7,828 bases of DNA, taken from assembly GCA_964638245.1 (NCBI GenBank), contig CAZWZG010000148.1:1-7828 (forward strand). Reading direction: 5' to 3'. The translations under genes and the position numbers were made by a program. The notes beneath the pieces were generated by a model. It saw only the letters and a list, made by a program, of their open reading frames with translations. It did no database searches and was not told the origin of the DNA. This document shows positions 1-6,889 of the stretch, piece after piece. This DNA is from CAZWZG01 sp964638245 (GTDB taxonomy: Bacteria > Pseudomonadota > Alphaproteobacteria > Rhodobacterales > Rhodobacteraceae). Numbering within the stretch: position 1 is the first letter of the stretch; every line of letters starts with the position of its first letter.

Positions 1-264
1 ATCGGCGAAATCGGCGGCAGCGCAGAAGAAGAAGCCGCGCAGTTCCTGGCCGACGAGAAAAAGAAGGGCCGATGGAAGCCGACCGCAGGCTTCATTGCGG
101 GCCGCACGGCGCCTCCGGGCCGACGCATGGGCCATGCTGGCGCTATCGTCGCCGGTGGCAAAGGTGGCGCCGAGGACAAGATCGAAGCCATGAAAGCGGC
201 TGGCATCGTCGTGGCCGAAAGCCCCGCCGGGCTGGGTGAGGCGGTTGTTGAGGCGATTGGCTGA
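1..264 (+). CDS. sucD: Succinyl-CoA ligase (ADP-forming) alpha subunit, 3' end only
   Basis: Only the last 87 codons are present; the 5' part lies upstream of the window. The frame is open from base 1 to the TGA at 262-264. It reads IGEIGGSAEEEAAQF, then GFIAGRTAPPGRRMGHAGAI and AGGKGGAEDK, which is the conserved C-terminal ligase domain of SucD. The His in GRRMGHAGAI (codon 133-135) matches the family's phosphohistidine (His246 in E. coli), which carries phosphate between succinyl phosphate and the nucleotide. The enzyme pairs with SucC in the cytoplasm and converts succinyl-CoA, ADP and phosphate to succinate, CoA and ATP. It uses the product of the dehydrogenase complex encoded just downstream, which fits a shared operon. 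The end of the protein looks normal, with no truncation. Identification is secure from motif recognition. Confidence 0.97.
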   Translation: MGEIGGSAEEEAAQFLADEKKKGRWKPTAGFIAGRTAPPGRRMGHAGAIVAGGKGGAEDKIEAMKAAGIVVAESPAGLGEAVVEAIG

Positions 265-312
265 CGGCCAGGGGCCACGCAAGAAGCTGACGCACGGGAT
301 AGAAGAAGTGCA

Positions 313-846
313 ATGAGTTTCACAGACGCAGTACAGACTGGCTTTCGGAAATACGTCGTATTTTCCGGCAAAGCTTCGCGTTCGGAATATTGGTGGTTTT
401 TTGTCTTCCTGCTTCTAGCCAATACTGCCTGTGGTGCGATCGACAGCGTGATCTTCGGCAACGATTTGATCGAGGAACACGTCATTGACGCCCAGACCTA
501 TGCGACCATTAAAACCACCGGTCCGGTCCAGTCGACCTTTTGGCTGCTGACCGTTCTGCCCTTTCTTGCGGCAAGCTGGCGGCGGATGCATGACGCTGGA
601 CGCTCAGGTCTGTTCCTGTTCCTGCCAGTCATCATCGTGCTGGCGTTTGGTTTCGGCGCGGCCTCCTTTGGCGTTATGCCTGACGACGTCGGCTGGACAG
701 GTCATGTCGGCGTTGCCGCCCTTATTGTGACCGCAGGACTTCTCTCACTGTTGATTTCCGTCATCTTGTTGCTTTGGTGGCTTACGCGGCCCAGCCAATG
801 CACAACCAACGATTACGGCCCGGACCCGAATGAGGTAACGCCATGA
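313..846 (+). CDS. DUF805 family inner-membrane protein
   Basis: A 177-residue integral membrane protein. It shows the DUF805 hallmarks: an N-terminal FRKYVVFSGKASRSEYWWFF block (residues 11-30), the central WRRMHDAGRSG signature (89-99) and a short C-terminal NDYGPDP tail (166-172). Hydrophobic segments lie near residues 26-45, 75-88, 98-120 and 131-157, suggesting four membrane spans with the signature in the loop after the second. The family (E. coli YhaH/YhaI type) has no established biochemical role. The ATG at 313 is preceded by an AGAAGAAG purine stretch (301-308) acting as ribosome binding site. The TGA overlaps the sucA ATG in ATGA (843-846), so the gene is co-transcribed and probably translationally coupled with sucA. 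A role linked to the dehydrogenase complex, such as membrane association, would be inference from position only. Confidence 0.9.
   Translation: MSFTDAVQTGFRKYVVFSGKASRSEYWWFFVFLLLANTACGAIDSVIFGNDLIEEHVIDAQTYATIKTTGPVQSTFWLLTVLPFLAASWRRMHDAGRSGLFLFLPVIIVLAFGFGAASFGVMPDDVGWTGHVGVAALIVTAGLLSLLISVILLLWWLTRPSQCTTNDYGPDPNEVTP
832..846 (+). promoter_or_regulatory. sucA ribosome binding site and ATGA stop/start overlap
   Basis: GAGG at 832-835 lies inside the last codons of the DUF805 gene, 7 nt before the sucA ATG (843). The DUF805 stop (844-846) overlaps that ATG. The good Shine-Dalgarno spacing fixes the sucA start here and suggests that sucA translation is coupled to the upstream gene. Confidence 0.75.
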
Positions 847-3791
847 CCGAACAATCCCCCAACGACATCTTCCACGCCTCATCCTTCTTGCAAGGCCACA
901 ACGCCGAGTATGTCGAACAGCTTCAGGCGCGATATGCACAGGATCCGGCATCGGTCGACGAAGCCTGGGCCGCCTTTTTCAAGGGGCTTGGTGACAGCAG
1001 CGCGGACGCCACGGCCGAAGCTGCCGGACCGTCCTGGGCGCGCGCCGATTGGCCGCCCCAGCCCAATGACGAACTGACCGCCGCGCTTGATGGTCAATGG
1101 GCCGAACCCGAAAAGCAGGTTGAAAAGATCAAAGCCAAGGCCGCTGAAAAGGGTGCCGAGGTTTCCGAGGACGCCATCAAGCAGGCCGTGCTCGACAGTA
1201 TCCGCGCGCTGATGATCATCCGCGCCTACAGGATCCGGGGACACCTTGTGGCCGACCTTGACCCGCTTGGGATGCGTGATCAGACGCCCCACCCCGAGCT
1301 TGATCCCAAATCCTATGGTTTCACCGAAGCCGACATGGATGGCCCGATCTTCATCGACAATGTGCTGGGTCTTGAAATCGCGACCATGCGCAAGATCATC
1401 GAGATCGTGAAGCGCACCTATTGCGGCACCTTTGCCCTGCAGTACATGCATATCTCGAACCCCGAAGAAGCCGGTTGGCTGAAGGAGCGTATCGAGGGCT
1501 TTGGCAAGGAAATCCAGTTCACCCAGAACGGGCGGAAAGCGATCCTGAACAAGCTGGTCGAGGCTGAGGGCTTCGAAAAATACCTCCATGTCAAATACAT
1601 GGGCACCAAGCGTTTTGGTCTGGATGGCGGCGAAAGCCTGATCCCGGCGATGGAGCAGATCATCAAGCGCGGTGGCGCGCTTGGGGTCAAAGAGATCATC
1701 GTGGGCATGCCGCACCGGGGCCGGTTGAGCGTGCTCGCCAACGTAATGGCCAAGCCTTACAAGGCGATTTTCAACGAATTTCAGGGCGGCAGTTTCAAGC
1801 CAGAAGACGTCGATGGCTCGGGCGATGTGAAATACCACCTTGGTGCGTCTTCGGACCGCGAATTCGACGGAAACACCGTGCACCTCAGCCTGACCGCGAA
1901 CCCCAGCCACCTCGAAGCTGTGAACCCGGTCGTTCTGGGCAAGACACGCGCCAAGCAGGACCAGAAATACGACGACGAGCGCACAAGCTGCATGTCCATC
2001 CTGCTCCATGGCGATGCAGCCTTTGCGGGTCAGGGCGTTGTGGCCGAGTGTTTCGGCCTGTCCGGGCTAAAGGGTCACAAGACTGGCGGCACGATCCATA
2101 TCGTGGTCAACAACCAGATCGGCTTCACGACGGCACCCCACTTCTCGCGTTCGTCACCCTATCCCACGGACATCGCCTTGATGGTCGAAGCGCCGATTTT
2201 CCACGTAAACGGCGATGACCCCGAGGCAGTGGTGCATGCTGCCAAGGTTGCCACCGAATTCCGCCAGAAATTCCACAAGGACGTCGTCATCGACATCTTC
2301 TGTTATCGCCGCTTCGGCCATAACGAGGGTGACGAACCGATGTTCACCAACCCGGAAATGTACAAGAAAATCAAAGGCCACAAGACGACCCTGTCGATCT
2401 ACACCGAACGTCTTGTACGCGATGGGTTGATCCCCGAAGGCGAGATCGAGGACATGAAGGCCGCCTTTCAGGCCCAGATGGCCGACGCCTTCGAGGCGGG
2501 CAAGGACTACAAGCCCAACAAGGCGGACTGGCTGGATGGCCGCTGGTCGCATCTGGACCGCGAAGGCAAGGAATACGAACGCGGCAAGACCGCGATTCCT
2601 GAAGAAACCTTCAAGGAGGTCGGCAAGGCGCTGACCCACGTTCCTGATGGCGTCAAGCTGCACAAAACCGTCGGACGCCTTCTGGACGCAAAGAAGAAGA
2701 TGTTCGAGACCGGCGAAGGGTTCGACTGGGCCACTGCCGAAGCGCTCGCCTTTGGCTCACTTCTCACCGAAGGCTATCCCGTGCGACTTTCGGGACAGGA
2801 TTCGACCCGCGGCACCTTCTCGCAACGCCATTCGGCCTTCATCGATCAGGACACCGAAGAACGCTACTACCCGCTGAACAACATCCGCGAAGGCCAGTCG
2901 CAGTACGAGGTCATCGACTCGATGCTGTCGGAATATGCCGTGCTCGGGTTCGAATATGGCTACTCGCTGGCCGAACCCAACGCGCTGGTCCTTTGGGAGG
3001 CGCAGTTCGGCGACTTTGCCAACGGCGCCCAGATCATGTTCGACCAGTTCATCTCATCGGGTGAACGCAAATGGCTGCGCATGTCGGGCCTCGTGATGCT
3101 CCTGCCCCACGGGTTCGAAGGCCAGGGGCCCGAGCACTCATCCGCACGTCTTGAGCGGTTCCTGCAAATGTGCGCCGAGGACAACTGGATCGTCGCCAAC
3201 TGCACGACACCTGCGAACTATTTCCACATCCTGCGTCGCCAGATCCACCGTGATTACCGCAAGCCGCTGGTGCTGATGACGCCGAAATCGCTTCTGCGCC
3301 ACAAAATGGCGGTGTCCAAAGCCGAAGAGTTCACCAATGGCTCCAGCTTCCACCGCGTCCTTTGGGACGACGCGCAGCTGGGCAATTCGGACACCAAGCT
3401 GAAAGAAGATGCCAAGATCAAGCGCGTCGTCATGTGCTCGGGCAAGGTCTACTTCGACTTGCTCGAAGAACGCGACGCCCGTGGCATCGACGACATCTAC
3501 CTGATGCGGATCGAGCAATTCTATCCTTTCCCGGCCCTCTCAATGGTCAAGGAACTGGAACGCTTTACCGGGGCCGATTTCGTCTGGTGTCAGGAAGAAC
3601 CCAAAAACCAGGGCGGCTGGACCTTCATGGAACCCAATATCGAATGGGTTCTGACGCGCATCGGAGCCAAGAACAGCCGTCCGCTGTATGCGGGTCGCGC
3701 CGCCGCGGCCTCACCCGCGACCGGCCTCGCCTCCGCCCACAAAGCCCAACAAGCAGCACTCGTCGACGACGCGCTGACGATCAAAGGATAA
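843..3791 (+). CDS. sucA: 2-oxoglutarate dehydrogenase E1 component (thiamine diphosphate-dependent)
   Basis: A 982-residue, full-length E1o, somewhat longer than the 933-residue E. coli enzyme. It decarboxylates 2-oxoglutarate and succinylates the lipoyl groups of SucB. The N-terminal segment SSFLQGHNAEYVEQL (13-27) is the conserved 2-oxogl_dehyd_N motif that helps anchor E1 in the complex, and is followed by a charged, Ala-rich linker. Active-site features are GMPHRGRLSVLANV (288-301; His291 corresponds to the catalytic His260 region of E. coli), KYHLGASSD (330-338), and the cofactor motif running from GDAAFAGQG (390-398) to NNQIGF (423-428), where Asp391 and Asn424 are the likely magnesium ligands. 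RRFGHNEGDEP (489-499) follows. The transketolase pyrimidine domain contains SGQDSTRGTFSQRHS (650-664) and LLPHGFEGQGPEHSS (753-767). The C-terminal domain has EQFYPFP and QEEPKNQGGW (917-926). All key motifs are intact, with no frameshift. Confidence 0.98.
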   Translation: MTEQSPNDIFHASSFLQGHNAEYVEQLQARYAQDPASVDEAWAAFFKGLGDSSADATAEAAGPSWARADWPPQPNDELTAALDGQWAEPEKQVEKIKAKAAEKGAEVSEDAIKQAVLDSIRALMIIRAYRIRGHLVADLDPLGMRDQTPHPELDPKSYGFTEADMDGPIFIDNVLGLEIATMRKIIEIVKRTYCGTFALQYMHISNPEEAGWLKERIEGFGKEIQFTQNGRKAILNKLVEAEGFEKYLHVKYMGTKRFGLDGGESLIPAMEQIIKRGGALGVKEIIVGMPHRGRLSVLANVMAKPYKAIFNEFQGGSFKPEDVDGSGDVKYHLGASSDREFDGNTVHLSLTANPSHLEAVNPVVLGKTRAKQDQKYDDERTSCMSILLHGDAAFAGQGVVAECFGLSGLKGHKTGGTIHIVVNNQIGFTTAPHFSRSSPYPTDIALMVEAPIFHVNGDDPEAVVHAAKVATEFRQKFHKDVVIDIFCYRRFGHNEGDEPMFTNPEMYKKIKGHKTTLSIYTERLVRDGLIPEGEIEDMKAAFQAQMADAFEAGKDYKPNKADWLDGRWSHLDREGKEYERGKTAIPEETFKEVGKALTHVPDGVKLHKTVGRLLDAKKKMFETGEGFDWATAEALAFGSLLTEGYPVRLSGQDSTRGTFSQRHSAFIDQDTEERYYPLNNIREGQSQYEVIDSMLSEYAVLGFEYGYSLAEPNALVLWEAQFGDFANGAQIMFDQFISSGERKWLRMSGLVMLLPHGFEGQGPEHSSARLERFLQMCAEDNWIVANCTTPANYFHILRRQIHRDYRKPLVLMTPKSLLRHKMAVSKAEEFTNGSSFHRVLWDDAQLGNSDTKLKEDAKIKRVVMCSGKVYFDLLEERDARGIDDIYLMRIEQFYPFPALSMVKELERFTGADFVWCQEEPKNQGGWTFMEPNIEWVLTRIGAKNSRPLYAGRAAAASPATGLASAHKAQQAALVDDALTIKG
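3783..3788 (+). promoter_or_regulatory. sucB ribosome binding site
   Basis: AAAGGA overlaps the last sense codons of sucA and ends 7 nt before the sucB ATG at 3796. It supports that start and shows that sucA and sucB are read from one transcript without room for a separate promoter. Confidence 0.75.
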
Positions 3792-3795
3792 GACA

Positions 3796-5319
3796 ATGAG
3801 CACCGAAGTCCGCGTACCCACCCTTGGCGAAAGCGTCACCGAAGCCACCGTGGCCACCTGGTTCAAGAAGCCCGGCGATGCCGTGGCGGCTGATGAAATG
3901 CTTTGCGAGCTGGAGACCGACAAGGTCACCGTCGAAGTGCCAGCCCCCGCCGCCGGCACGTTGGGTGAGATCGTCGCCGAAGAAGGCGCGACCGTTGGCG
4001 TCGACGCCCTGCTGGCCACCATTTCCGAAGGCGCCGCAGCACCGGCTGAGGACAAACCCGCCGCAAAGGACACCACCGCAGAACACCACGAAGAACAGGC
4101 CGCCGAGGCAAAGCCCGCCTCCACCGGCGACAAGATCGACGTCATGGTGCCTTCGCTGGGTGAAAGCGTGACCGAGGCCACCGTATCGACCTGGTTCAAG
4201 GCGGTCGGCGACAGCGTTGCGGCCGATGAAATGCTCTGCGAGTTGGAAACCGACAAGGTGTCGGTCGAAGTTCCCGCACCCGTCGCGGGCACGCTGGTCG
4301 AAATCGTCGCGGGTGAAGGGACGACCGTGGACGCATCCGCCAAACTCGCCGTGATTGAAGGCGGCGAAGGTGCGGCTGCCTCGGCCCCGGCCGCCGAAGC
4401 CGCCCCTGCCCCCGCGGCCGCCCCATCCTCGGGCAAGGACATCGAAAACGCACCGTCCGCCAACAAGATGATGGCAGAAAAGGGCCTCGACCCGTCTCAG
4501 GTATCGGGCACCGGCAAAGATGGCCGCATCATGAAGGAAGACGTACAAAAAGCGCTCGCCGCGGCTCCTGCACCGACCGCCTCTGCCCCTGCCCCACGCG
4601 CGCCTGTGGCCGCCCAGGATGCAGGCCGCGAAGAACGCGTGAAAATGCCCCGCGTGCGCCAGACCATCGCGCGCCGCCTCAAGGACGCACAAAACACCGC
4701 CGCGATGCTGACGACCTACAACGAGGTCGACATGGGCGCGGTCATGGATTTGCGCAAGGAATACAAGGATCTGTTCGAGAAGAAGCACGGCGTCAAACTG
4801 GGCTTCATGTCGTTTTTCACCAAGGCCTGCTGCCACGCGCTGCAAGAGGTGCCAGAGGTCAACGCCGAGATTGACGGCACCGACATCGTCAAGAACTTCG
4901 TCCACATGGGCGTCGCCGTGGGCACGCCCACGGGTCTTGTCGTGCCCGTCATCCGTGACGCCGATCAGATGAGCTTTGCCACGATCGAGAAATCGATTGC
5001 CGAAATGGGCGTCAAAGCGCGCGACGGCAAATTGTCGATGGCCGACATGCAGGGCGGGACGTTCACGTTGTCCAACGGCGGCGTCTACGGCTCGCTCATG
5101 TCCTCCCCCATCCTCAACCCGCCGCAATCGGGCATCCTCGGCATGCACAAGATCCAACAGCGCCCCATGGTCGTGAACGGCGACATCGTCGCCCGCCCGA
5201 TGATGTACCTCGCGCTCAGCTACGACCACCGGATCGTCGACGGCAAAGGTGCAGTGACGTTCCTTGTGCGCGTGAAAGAGGCTCTGGAGGATCCACGGCG
5301 ATTGTTGATGGATTTGTGA
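3796..5319 (+). CDS. sucB: Dihydrolipoyllysine-residue succinyltransferase (E2) with two lipoyl domains
   Basis: A 507-residue core enzyme of the 2-oxoglutarate dehydrogenase complex. It transfers the succinyl group from lipoyl-lysine to CoA. Domain order: lipoyl domain 1 (about 2-77, ELETDKVTVEVPAP, lipoylated Lys43), a Pro/Ala/Glu linker, lipoyl domain 2 (about 113-189, ELETDKVSVEVPAP, Lys154), an Ala/Pro linker, the peripheral subunit-binding domain (about 217-254, SANKMMAEKGLDPSQVSGTGKDGRI), another Ala/Pro linker, and the catalytic acyltransferase domain (about 280-507). The catalytic motif SYDHRIVDG puts the active His at 478 and Asp at 482. The PRVRQTIARRLKDAQ segment (285-299) and the DPRRLLMDL end are typical of succinyltransferases rather than acetyltransferases. 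E. coli SucB (about 405 residues) has a single lipoyl domain, so the extra length here is mostly the duplication. It begins 4 nt after the sucA stop. Confidence 0.98.
   Translation: MSTEVRVPTLGESVTEATVATWFKKPGDAVAADEMLCELETDKVTVEVPAPAAGTLGEIVAEEGATVGVDALLATISEGAAAPAEDKPAAKDTTAEHHEEQAAEAKPASTGDKIDVMVPSLGESVTEATVSTWFKAVGDSVAADEMLCELETDKVSVEVPAPVAGTLVEIVAGEGTTVDASAKLAVIEGGEGAAASAPAAEAAPAPAAAPSSGKDIENAPSANKMMAEKGLDPSQVSGTGKDGRIMKEDVQKALAAAPAPTASAPAPRAPVAAQDAGREERVKMPRVRQTIARRLKDAQNTAAMLTTYNEVDMGAVMDLRKEYKDLFEKKHGVKLGFMSFFTKACCHALQEVPEVNAEIDGTDIVKNFVHMGVAVGTPTGLVVPVIRDADQMSFATIEKSIAEMGVKARDGKLSMADMQGGTFTLSNGGVYGSLMSSPILNPPQSGILGMHKIQQRPMVVNGDIVARPMMYLALSYDHRIVDGKGAVTFLVRVKEALEDPRRLLMDL
3823..4293 (+). 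repeat. Tandem duplication of the lipoyl-domain coding sequence within sucB
   Basis: Codons 10-55 (3823-3960) and codons 121-166 (4156-4293) are direct repeats 333 nt apart. Over these 46 residues 40 are identical, including the whole VAADEMLCELETDKV stretch around the lipoylated lysine. The DNA copies differ mainly at third codon positions. The outer parts of each domain and the linkers are less alike. This is an internal domain duplication inside one gene, not a mobile repeat. Confidence 0.9.
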
Positions 5320-5337
5320 ATCTGATTGGCCTTGCGG

Positions 5338-5586
5338 ATGAGCATATCTAAGAGGATCTTCTTATGCTTGGTCGCACCGCTTTTCTTAATCGGATGTCGC
5401 GAAAACAAAGAAGAGCGTTTCGAAGCTGGCCGCAATGATGGCAATGCGGCCGGTTACAATTGGACGTGCGGAGGGATTGGAACCCCAATAGAAGGCGCAT
5501 GGCGAAATGACGCGTATGCTCGCGGTTACGCTATTGGCTACTCGGAAGGCAGCGCTGATTGTCTAAAAGAGCGCCTCGCAGAATGA
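5338..5586 (+). CDS. Small probable lipoprotein of unknown function with Gly-x3-Gly-x3-Gly motifs
   Basis: An 82-residue protein if it starts at the ATG at 5338. An in-frame TTG at 5326 would add four residues (MALR), and neither start has a convincing ribosome binding site. The N-terminus, MSISKRIFLCLVAPLFLIGC, is a short basic region, a hydrophobic core and a lipobox (LIGC, Cys20), so export and lipid attachment are likely. The mature part is small, polar and aromatic-rich. It carries two stretches with glycines at every fourth position: G31, G35, G39 followed by Tyr40, and G63, G67, G71. Cys44 and Cys75 follow the two stretches and could form a disulfide in the periplasm. A hand count gives about 52% GC, clearly below its neighbours, with less biased codons, suggesting later insertion into the operon. 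I do not recognise a named family and assign no function. Confidence 0.65.
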   Translation: MSISKRIFLCLVAPLFLIGCRENKEERFEAGRNDGNAAGYNWTCGGIGTPIEGAWRNDAYARGYAIGYSEGSADCLKERLAE

Positions 5587-5630
5587 GACCGAACAAACAG
5601 CCAAGTTGCGTTACCTTCATCTGGCCAAAA

Positions 5631-5672
5631 ATATCCCGGGGGGCTGCGCAGCAGCGGGGGCAGAGCCCCCTC
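5631..5672 (+). repeat. GC-rich palindromic intergenic element (REP-like), possible transcript-processing or attenuating hairpins
   Basis: The 111-nt gap before the MAPEG genes contains ATATCCCGGGGGG followed by consecutive inverted repeats. GCTGC/GCAGC (5643-5647 with 5651-5655, 3-nt loop) overlaps the perfect palindrome GCTGCGCAGC (5643-5652). GGGGGC/GCCCCC (5656-5661 with 5665-5670, AGA loop) forms a strong hairpin. The earlier G-run ending in C (5638-5644) could compete for the same C-run, giving a longer alternative fold. There is no U-tract after the last stem, so it is a poor classical rho-independent terminator. From memory, similar CCCGGGGG...GGGGGCxxxGCCCCC blocks recur between genes in Rhodobacteraceae; that is recollection, not a search. 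It may protect or cleave the mRNA and so set different levels for upstream and downstream genes. Confidence 0.7.
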
Positions 5673-5697
5673 TCCGCCCAAACGATAGGACAACCCT

Positions 5698-6093
5698 ATG
5701 ACCCCAGAACTTACCTATCTCCTCTACGCAGTCATCCTCCTGATCGCCCATATCTTCGTCCAGGCCACCCTCTCGGACCTTTCCAAAGGCATCGGCTGGG
5801 CACTCGGGCCCCAGGATGAACCGCGCGAACAAAATGTCCTTGCGAGCCGCATCCAGCGCGCCTTGCGCAACTACCTCGAAAATTTCCCCGCCTTCGCCGC
5901 CCTCGCCCTGATCATCGCGGTCACGGAGGCGAGCACCGAACTGACCGTCCTCGGCGCCACCATCTGGTTCTGGGCCCGCGTCGCCTACGTCCCCGCCTTT
6001 GCCTCTGGCATCCCTCTCGTACGCTCCATCGCATGGTTCGCCTCCATCGGCGGACTGGTCTGCATGATCCTTCCTCTCCTCGACGCCGCATGA
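5698..6093 (+). CDS. MAPEG family membrane protein, first of three paralogues
   Basis: A 131-residue integral membrane protein of the MAPEG superfamily (membrane-associated proteins in eicosanoid and glutathione metabolism, which includes microsomal glutathione S-transferases). The family fingerprint R-x-x-R-A-x-x-N-x-x-E is present as RIQRALRNYLE (residues 51-61), followed by FPAFAALAL. A second conserved block, ARVAYVPAF...VRSIAWF, lies at about 93-114. Hydrophobic segments near 6-24, 63-75, 81-101 and 108-127 fit four helices. AGGA at 5687-5690 sits 7 nt before the ATG, making this the only gene of the cluster with a clear ribosome binding site. Its TGA overlaps the next start in ATGA (6090-6093). 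Bacterial MAPEG proteins are mostly uncharacterised; glutathione transferase or peroxidase activity is possible but not shown by sequence. Confidence 0.9.
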   Translation: MTPELTYLLYAVILLIAHIFVQATLSDLSKGIGWALGPQDEPREQNVLASRIQRALRNYLENFPAFAALALIIAVTEASTELTVLGATIWFWARVAYVPAFASGIPLVRSIAWFASIGGLVCMILPLLDAA

Positions 6094-6482
6094 CCCCCGA
6101 ACTCACAGCCCTGGCAACCCTCGTGGCGTTGCAAATCGTCTTCGGACTATCTGTCACCGGGCTGATCAGCCTGCGCACCGGGGCTGGCTACATCCTTTCC
6201 TCGAGAGAACAGGAGGTCGATCTGACCACGGGATTTATTGGGCGGATGCACAGAGCGCGGATCAACAATTTCGAAGCTTTGGCCTATTTCACCCCCGCCG
6301 TGGCCATCGTAACGCTGTCCAATACCGCAAATGAAACGACCGCCATCGCGGCATGGGTGTTCATCGCCAGCCGCCTTGCCTTCATCGCGGCCTATGCGCT
6401 CGATCTTGCGCCGTGGCGCAGCATCGTCTGGCTGATCGGCATTGGCGCGGTCGCCACCATGGTCGGGATCTCGCTGCTATGA
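6090..6482 (+). CDS. MAPEG family membrane protein, second of three paralogues
   Basis: A 130-residue membrane protein starting MTPELTALATLVALQ. The reading frame is open further upstream, but the ATG at 6090 is chosen because it overlaps the previous stop (ATGA) and gives an N-terminus matching its neighbours. The MAPEG fingerprint R-x-x-R-A-x-x-N-x-x-E appears as RMHRARINNFE (52-62), followed by ALAYFTPAVAIV. The late block SRLAFIAAYALDLAPWRSIVWL (about 94-115) is shared with the third copy. Four hydrophobic segments are visible, near 5-27, 63-76, 83-103 and 108-128. No Shine-Dalgarno sequence is seen before the start, so translation probably depends on ribosomes terminating on the first MAPEG gene. 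The substrate is unknown. Confidence 0.9.
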   Translation: MTPELTALATLVALQIVFGLSVTGLISLRTGAGYILSSREQEVDLTTGFIGRMHRARINNFEALAYFTPAVAIVTLSNTANETTAIAAWVFIASRLAFIAAYALDLAPWRSIVWLIGIGAVATMVGISLL

Positions 6483-6889
6483 CCGCCGAACTCACCGTCC
6501 TCGCCCTCGCCGCCCTCCTTCAGGTCTTCCAATACGTCCTGATGTCAGTGCCCGCGAACCTTGAACTTGGCCCCGGCAAAACCGCCAGCGCGCGCGATCG
6601 CGACCGCCTCGGCGGCTCCCTCGAAGACCAGCTGTCCACCAAAACCGCCCGCCTCTACCGCGCGCTGAACAACCATTTCGAAGGTCTGATCCTGTTCACC
6701 ATCGCGGTCGTCGTTGTCACCTTGGGCGAGGCCTCAACCCACTTCACCGCCGTTTGCGCCTGGACCTATCTGGCCGCCCGCATCGCCTATGTCCCTGCCT
6801 ACTGGCTGGGCCTACGCCCCTGGCGTTCCCTCATCTGGCTCCTCGGGTTTCTCGCCACCATAGCCATGATCATTGCGAGCCTCTTTTGA
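6479..6889 (+). CDS. MAPEG family membrane protein, third of three paralogues
   Basis: A 136-residue membrane protein starting MTAELTVLALAALLQ at the ATG that overlaps the preceding stop (6479-6482). Codons upstream in the same frame are only the shadow of the second MAPEG gene. The MAPEG fingerprint is RLYRALNNHFE (58-68), followed by GLILFTIAVVVVTLG. The block ARIAYVPAYWLGLRPWRS (100-117) matches the other two copies. The loop between helix 1 and the fingerprint is longer and more charged than in its sisters (KTASARDRDRLGG, about 34-46). This copy looks closest to the bacterial MAPEG/YecN-like type, while the first copy is the most divergent; that ranking is by eye. Its TGA overlaps the TTG start of the next gene. 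Confidence 0.9.
   Translation: MTAELTVLALAALLQVFQYVLMSVPANLELGPGKTASARDRDRLGGSLEDQLSTKTARLYRALNNHFEGLILFTIAVVVVTLGEASTHFTAVCAWTYLAARIAYVPAYWLGLRPWRSLIWLLGFLATIAMIIASLF

Noticed and set aside
265..312. Possible hairpin (GGCC-AGG-GGCC) after sucD as a terminator
   Set aside because: It has only a 4-bp stem, no U-tract and a self-complementary tetramer that occurs by chance in high-GC DNA. The gap is short and the operon continues.
879..2009. A 376-codon open frame on the minus strand opposite sucA
   Set aside because: It is antisense to the conserved sucA domains, has no recognisable motif and has no plausible promoter or ribosome binding site. It is explained by the codon bias of sucA.
3781..5229. 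A 482-codon open frame on the minus strand opposite sucB
   Set aside because: It is exactly antisense to a clearly identified gene and is rich in His, Gly and Arg, as expected when a high-GC gene is read backwards. Third-position bias belongs to the plus strand. It is a codon-bias shadow.
5606..5634. Possible promoter TTGCGT, 17-nt spacer, AAATAT before the MAPEG cluster
   Set aside because: The spacing is right, but the -10 hexamer matches the TATAAT consensus poorly and one chance A/T run in a spacer is weak evidence. It would need transcript start mapping.
5559..5819. An 86-codon plus-strand frame across the palindromic gap into the first MAPEG gene
   Set aside because: It crosses the GC-rich palindrome and then runs out of frame through the MAPEG gene. 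The composition is Pro/Arg-rich with no domain, so it is a shadow frame.
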